A DNA stretch of 18,707 nucleotides from an uncultured Actinotalea sp. (GTDB lineage: Bacteria; Actinomycetota; Actinomycetes; Actinomycetales; Cellulomonadaceae): positions 1 to 18,707 of the forward strand of contig NZ_CAMPHH010000029.1 in assembly GCF_946885855.1 (NCBI RefSeq). The letters are read 5' to 3'. The position numbers and the translations under genes are program-made. Shown here one piece after another: positions 13,930 through 18,707 of the stretch; position 1 is the stretch's first letter; each line of letters starts with the position of its first letter. The notes beneath the pieces are model-generated. The model was not told the origin of the DNA. It searched no databases and worked only from the letters and a program-made list of their open reading frames with translations.

Positions 13930-14460
13930 ATGGCGAGGCCGGACAAGGCAGCCGCGGTCGCTGAGCTCACCGAGCAGTTCCGTGAGTCCAACGCCGTCGT
14001 GCTGACCGAGTACCGCGGGCTCACCGTCGCGCAGCTCAAGCAGCTGCGTCGCGCGCTCAGCGGCAACGCAACCTACGCCGTGGTGAAGAACACGCTGTCC
14101 GCCATCGCGGCCAAGCAGGCGGGTGTCGAGGGTCTCGACGCCCAGCTCGCCGGCCCCTCGGCCGTCGCCTTCGTGACCGGTGACCCGGTCGAGGCGGCCA
14201 AGGGTCTGCGTGACTTCGCCAAGGCGAACCCTCAGCTCGTGATCAAGGGTGGTGTCCTCGACGGACGCGCCCTCGCGGCCGAGGACATCACCAAGCTCGC
14301 GGACCTCGAGTCCCGCGAGGTGCTGCTGGCCAAGATGGCCGGCGCGATGAAGGGCAAGCTCTACCAGGCTGCCTACATGTTCACGGCGCCCACGGCCCAG
14401 GCCGCGCGCGTCATCGATGCCCTGCGTGAGAAGCGGGCGACCGAGGAGCAGGCGGCCTGA
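13930..14460 (+). CDS. rplJ: 50S ribosomal protein L10
   Basis: A 176-residue L10, the base of the ribosomal stalk that holds L7/L12 dimers. The N-terminal rRNA-binding domain includes [25 protein letters not shown] and [14 protein letters not shown]. The C-terminal helix that binds L7/L12 ends [23 protein letters not shown] 13930 has GGAAGGAT about 5 bases upstream; an earlier in-frame start near 13888 would lie within the leader and is not supported. Its leader carries hairpins consistent with autogenous control. rplL follows after 96 bases. Confidence 0.98.
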   Translation: MARPDKAAAVAELTEQFRESNAVVLTEYRGLTVAQLKQLRRALSGNATYAVVKNTLSAIAAKQAGVEGLDAQLAGPSAVAFVTGDPVEAAKGLRDFAKANPQLVIKGGVLDGRALAAEDITKLADLESREVLLAKMAGAMKGKLYQAAYMFTAPTAQAARVIDALREKRATEEQAA

Positions 14461-14515
14461 CGGCTCGGGCCGCGCGCCCGGGCACCGGACCCCTCCCTCG
14501 ACACACCACACCCCA

Positions 14516-14533
14516 CCTGCTCCGCTGAGCAGG
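14516..14533 (+). promoter_or_regulatory. Small hairpin before the rplL ribosome-binding site
   Basis: CCTGCTC (14516-14522) pairs with GAGCAGG (14527-14533) around a CGCT loop, about 8 bases ahead of the AGGAAGGA ribosome-binding site of rplL. It could separate rplL translation from rplJ or mark a processing site, which would help make L7/L12 in excess of L10. Confidence 0.45.
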
Positions 14534-14556
14534 GCAACCAGGAAGGACACGCCACC

Positions 14557-14949
14557 ATGGCGAAGCTCACCACCGAGGAGCTGCTCGACGCGTTCAAGGA
14601 GCTCACCCTCATCGAGCTCTCCGAGTTCGTGAAGGCCTTCGAGGAGACCTTCGAGGTCACCGCTGCCGCGCCGGTCGCCGTCGCCGCTGCCCCCGCCGCC
14701 GGCGGTGGCGCGGGCGAGGCCGCCGCCGAGGAGGAGAAGGACGAGTTCGACGTCGTCCTCGAGGCCGCGGGCGACAAGAAGATCCAGGTCATCAAGGAGG
14801 TGCGTGCCCTCACGAGCCTCGGCCTGAAGGAGGCCAAGGACCTCGTCGACGGCGCCCCCAAGCCCGTGCTCGAGGCCGTCAACAAGGAGACCGCGGAGAA
14901 GGCCAAGGCCGCCCTCGAGGGCGCCGGCGCCACCGTGACCCTCAAGTGA
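14557..14949 (+). CDS. rplL: 50S ribosomal protein L7/L12
   Basis: A 130-residue L7/L12. The N-terminal dimerisation domain (about 1-38) reads [32 protein letters not shown] flexible Ala/Pro/Gly hinge (about 39-65) follows. The C-terminal factor-binding domain (about 66-130) contains [39 protein letters not shown], which recruits translation GTPases. ATG 14557 follows AGGAAGGACACGCCACC, a strong ribosome-binding site. It is the last gene of the rplJL unit; a strong hairpin terminator follows about 55 bases after the stop. Confidence 0.98.
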   Translation: MAKLTTEELLDAFKELTLIELSEFVKAFEETFEVTAAAPVAVAAAPAAGGGAGEAAAEEEKDEFDVVLEAAGDKKIQVIKEVRALTSLGLKEAKDLVDGAPKPVLEAVNKETAEKAKAALEGAGATVTLK

Positions 14950-15005
14950 CCTCGCGTCCCTGACGCGGGTGCGTCGCCGTCCGTGACGGCCGCCGCCCCG
15001 CGCGC

Positions 15006-15041
15006 ACGAGGCCCGTACCCCCGCGGGGGTACGGGCCTCGT
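15006..15041. terminator. Strong hairpin terminator after rplL
   Basis: A 17-base arm (15006-15022) is the exact reverse complement of 15025-15041, leaving a 2-base centre so that about 16 pairs close a CGCG tetraloop. There is no T tract. It separates the rplJL unit from rpoB, which has its own promoter. Confidence 0.85.
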
Positions 15042-15056
15042 CGCGTCCGGCCCTGC

Positions 15057-15105
15057 TGTCGCGCGGGTCCGCGTCGAGCCTGGTGTCGCGCGGGTCCGCG
15101 TCGAG
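15057..15105. repeat. Two 22-base direct repeats between rplL and rpoB
   Basis: The 22-base sequence starting TGTCGCGCGGGTCCGC is identical at 15057-15078 and 15084-15105, a 27-base period. It sits between the terminator and the rpoB promoter. It may be a recent duplication or a protein-binding repeat. Confidence 0.85.
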
Positions 15106-15225
15106 GCGTGGCACGCTGCGGCTGCACGTCCGGGAGCGCGTCGGTGAACGGGTGCGGGGGCCGGACCGCGCCGGCCCGCCGGCTCCGGTCCGGTCACGAT
15201 CGGGCGTGGGGGCTTGACGCGGGGG

Positions 15226-15255
15226 TTGGACAATGCTGTCCTATCCGGCTACGCT
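15226..15255 (+). promoter_or_regulatory. Promoter of rpoB
   Basis: TTGGAC at 15226-15231 and TACGCT at 15250-15255 are separated by 18 bases. The -10 is identical to the one upstream of rplJ. A second -35-like TTGACG lies at 15214-15219 without an equally good -10. Start of transcription near 15262 would give a leader of about 140 bases. Confidence 0.6.
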
Positions 15256-15405
15256 AACGCTTTGCGCTGGCTTGTGCCTGCCTCCCCTCAACCCGCTCCT
15301 CGGTCCCGAGCTCTGCCCGGTGGCCGATCCGCCGTCGCGGGCGGGCTGTCGAGGGTAGGGCACGGTCCCGCGCGTGTGCACACGATCCGCAGGGAAGGAC
15401 CCCTC

Positions 15406-18707
<3,302 letters not shown>

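Larger units (their letters stand above)
14950..15405. other. Gene-free spacer between rplL and rpoB
   Basis: It contains the terminator at 15006-15041, a 22-base direct repeat at 15057-15105, the rpoB promoter near 15226-15255, and a leader of about 140 bases with a CGTGTGCACACG palindrome at 15373-15384. No small coding sequence is supported. Confidence 0.7.

Overview
The window is a high-GC actinobacterial chromosome segment, most likely from the Micrococcales (Cellulomonas-like). This rests on overall base composition, frequent GTG/TTG starts, the block tRNA-Trp / secE / nusG / rplK / rplA ... rplJ / rplL / rpoB, and an RpoB carrying the actinobacterial WEGHNYEDA motif. The genus is inferred. 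No mobile element, CRISPR array or prophage was seen.

Positions 1-7600 (accessory envelope-sensing region): the left edge holds the tail of a Ser/Pro/Ala-rich protein whose DNA begins with a perfect 22-bp fold-back repeat. A small secreted Ser/Thr/Pro-rich protein (432-779) follows. It converges on a minus-strand operon (3537-948) encoding a membrane-anchored Asp-rich small protein, a HAMP-type sensor histidine kinase and an OmpR-family response regulator. The promoters of the secreted-protein gene and of this operon carry similar TCTCA direct repeats just upstream of the -10. The four genes may therefore form one small regulon; this is the best candidate here for an undescribed system. Next comes a second minus-strand operon (7420-3609) of ABC ATPase, ABC-2 permease, DesK/LiaS-type histidine kinase and NarL/LuxR-type response regulator. 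Every junction in it overlaps, and repeated GTCCACC elements lie upstream.

Positions 7597-9417: an alpha/beta hydrolase and a class I PLP aminotransferase form a minus-strand pair.

Positions 9586-18707 (core information-processing block, plus strand): tRNA-Trp, secE, nusG, rplK and rplA end at a strong terminator. Two minus-strand membrane genes (a DUF4383 protein and a His-tailed membrane protein) sit between rplA and rplJ. A recognisable promoter and an L10-type leader with attenuator hairpin precede rplJ-rplL. After another strong terminator and a short tandem repeat, a good promoter and a roughly 140-nt leader precede rpoB, which starts with TTG and runs off the right edge after about 1100 codons.

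The ribosomal and RNA polymerase genes are standard. The interest lies in the two signalling operons, the putative shared operators, the hairpin-rich rplK-rplA spacer and the edge fold-back.
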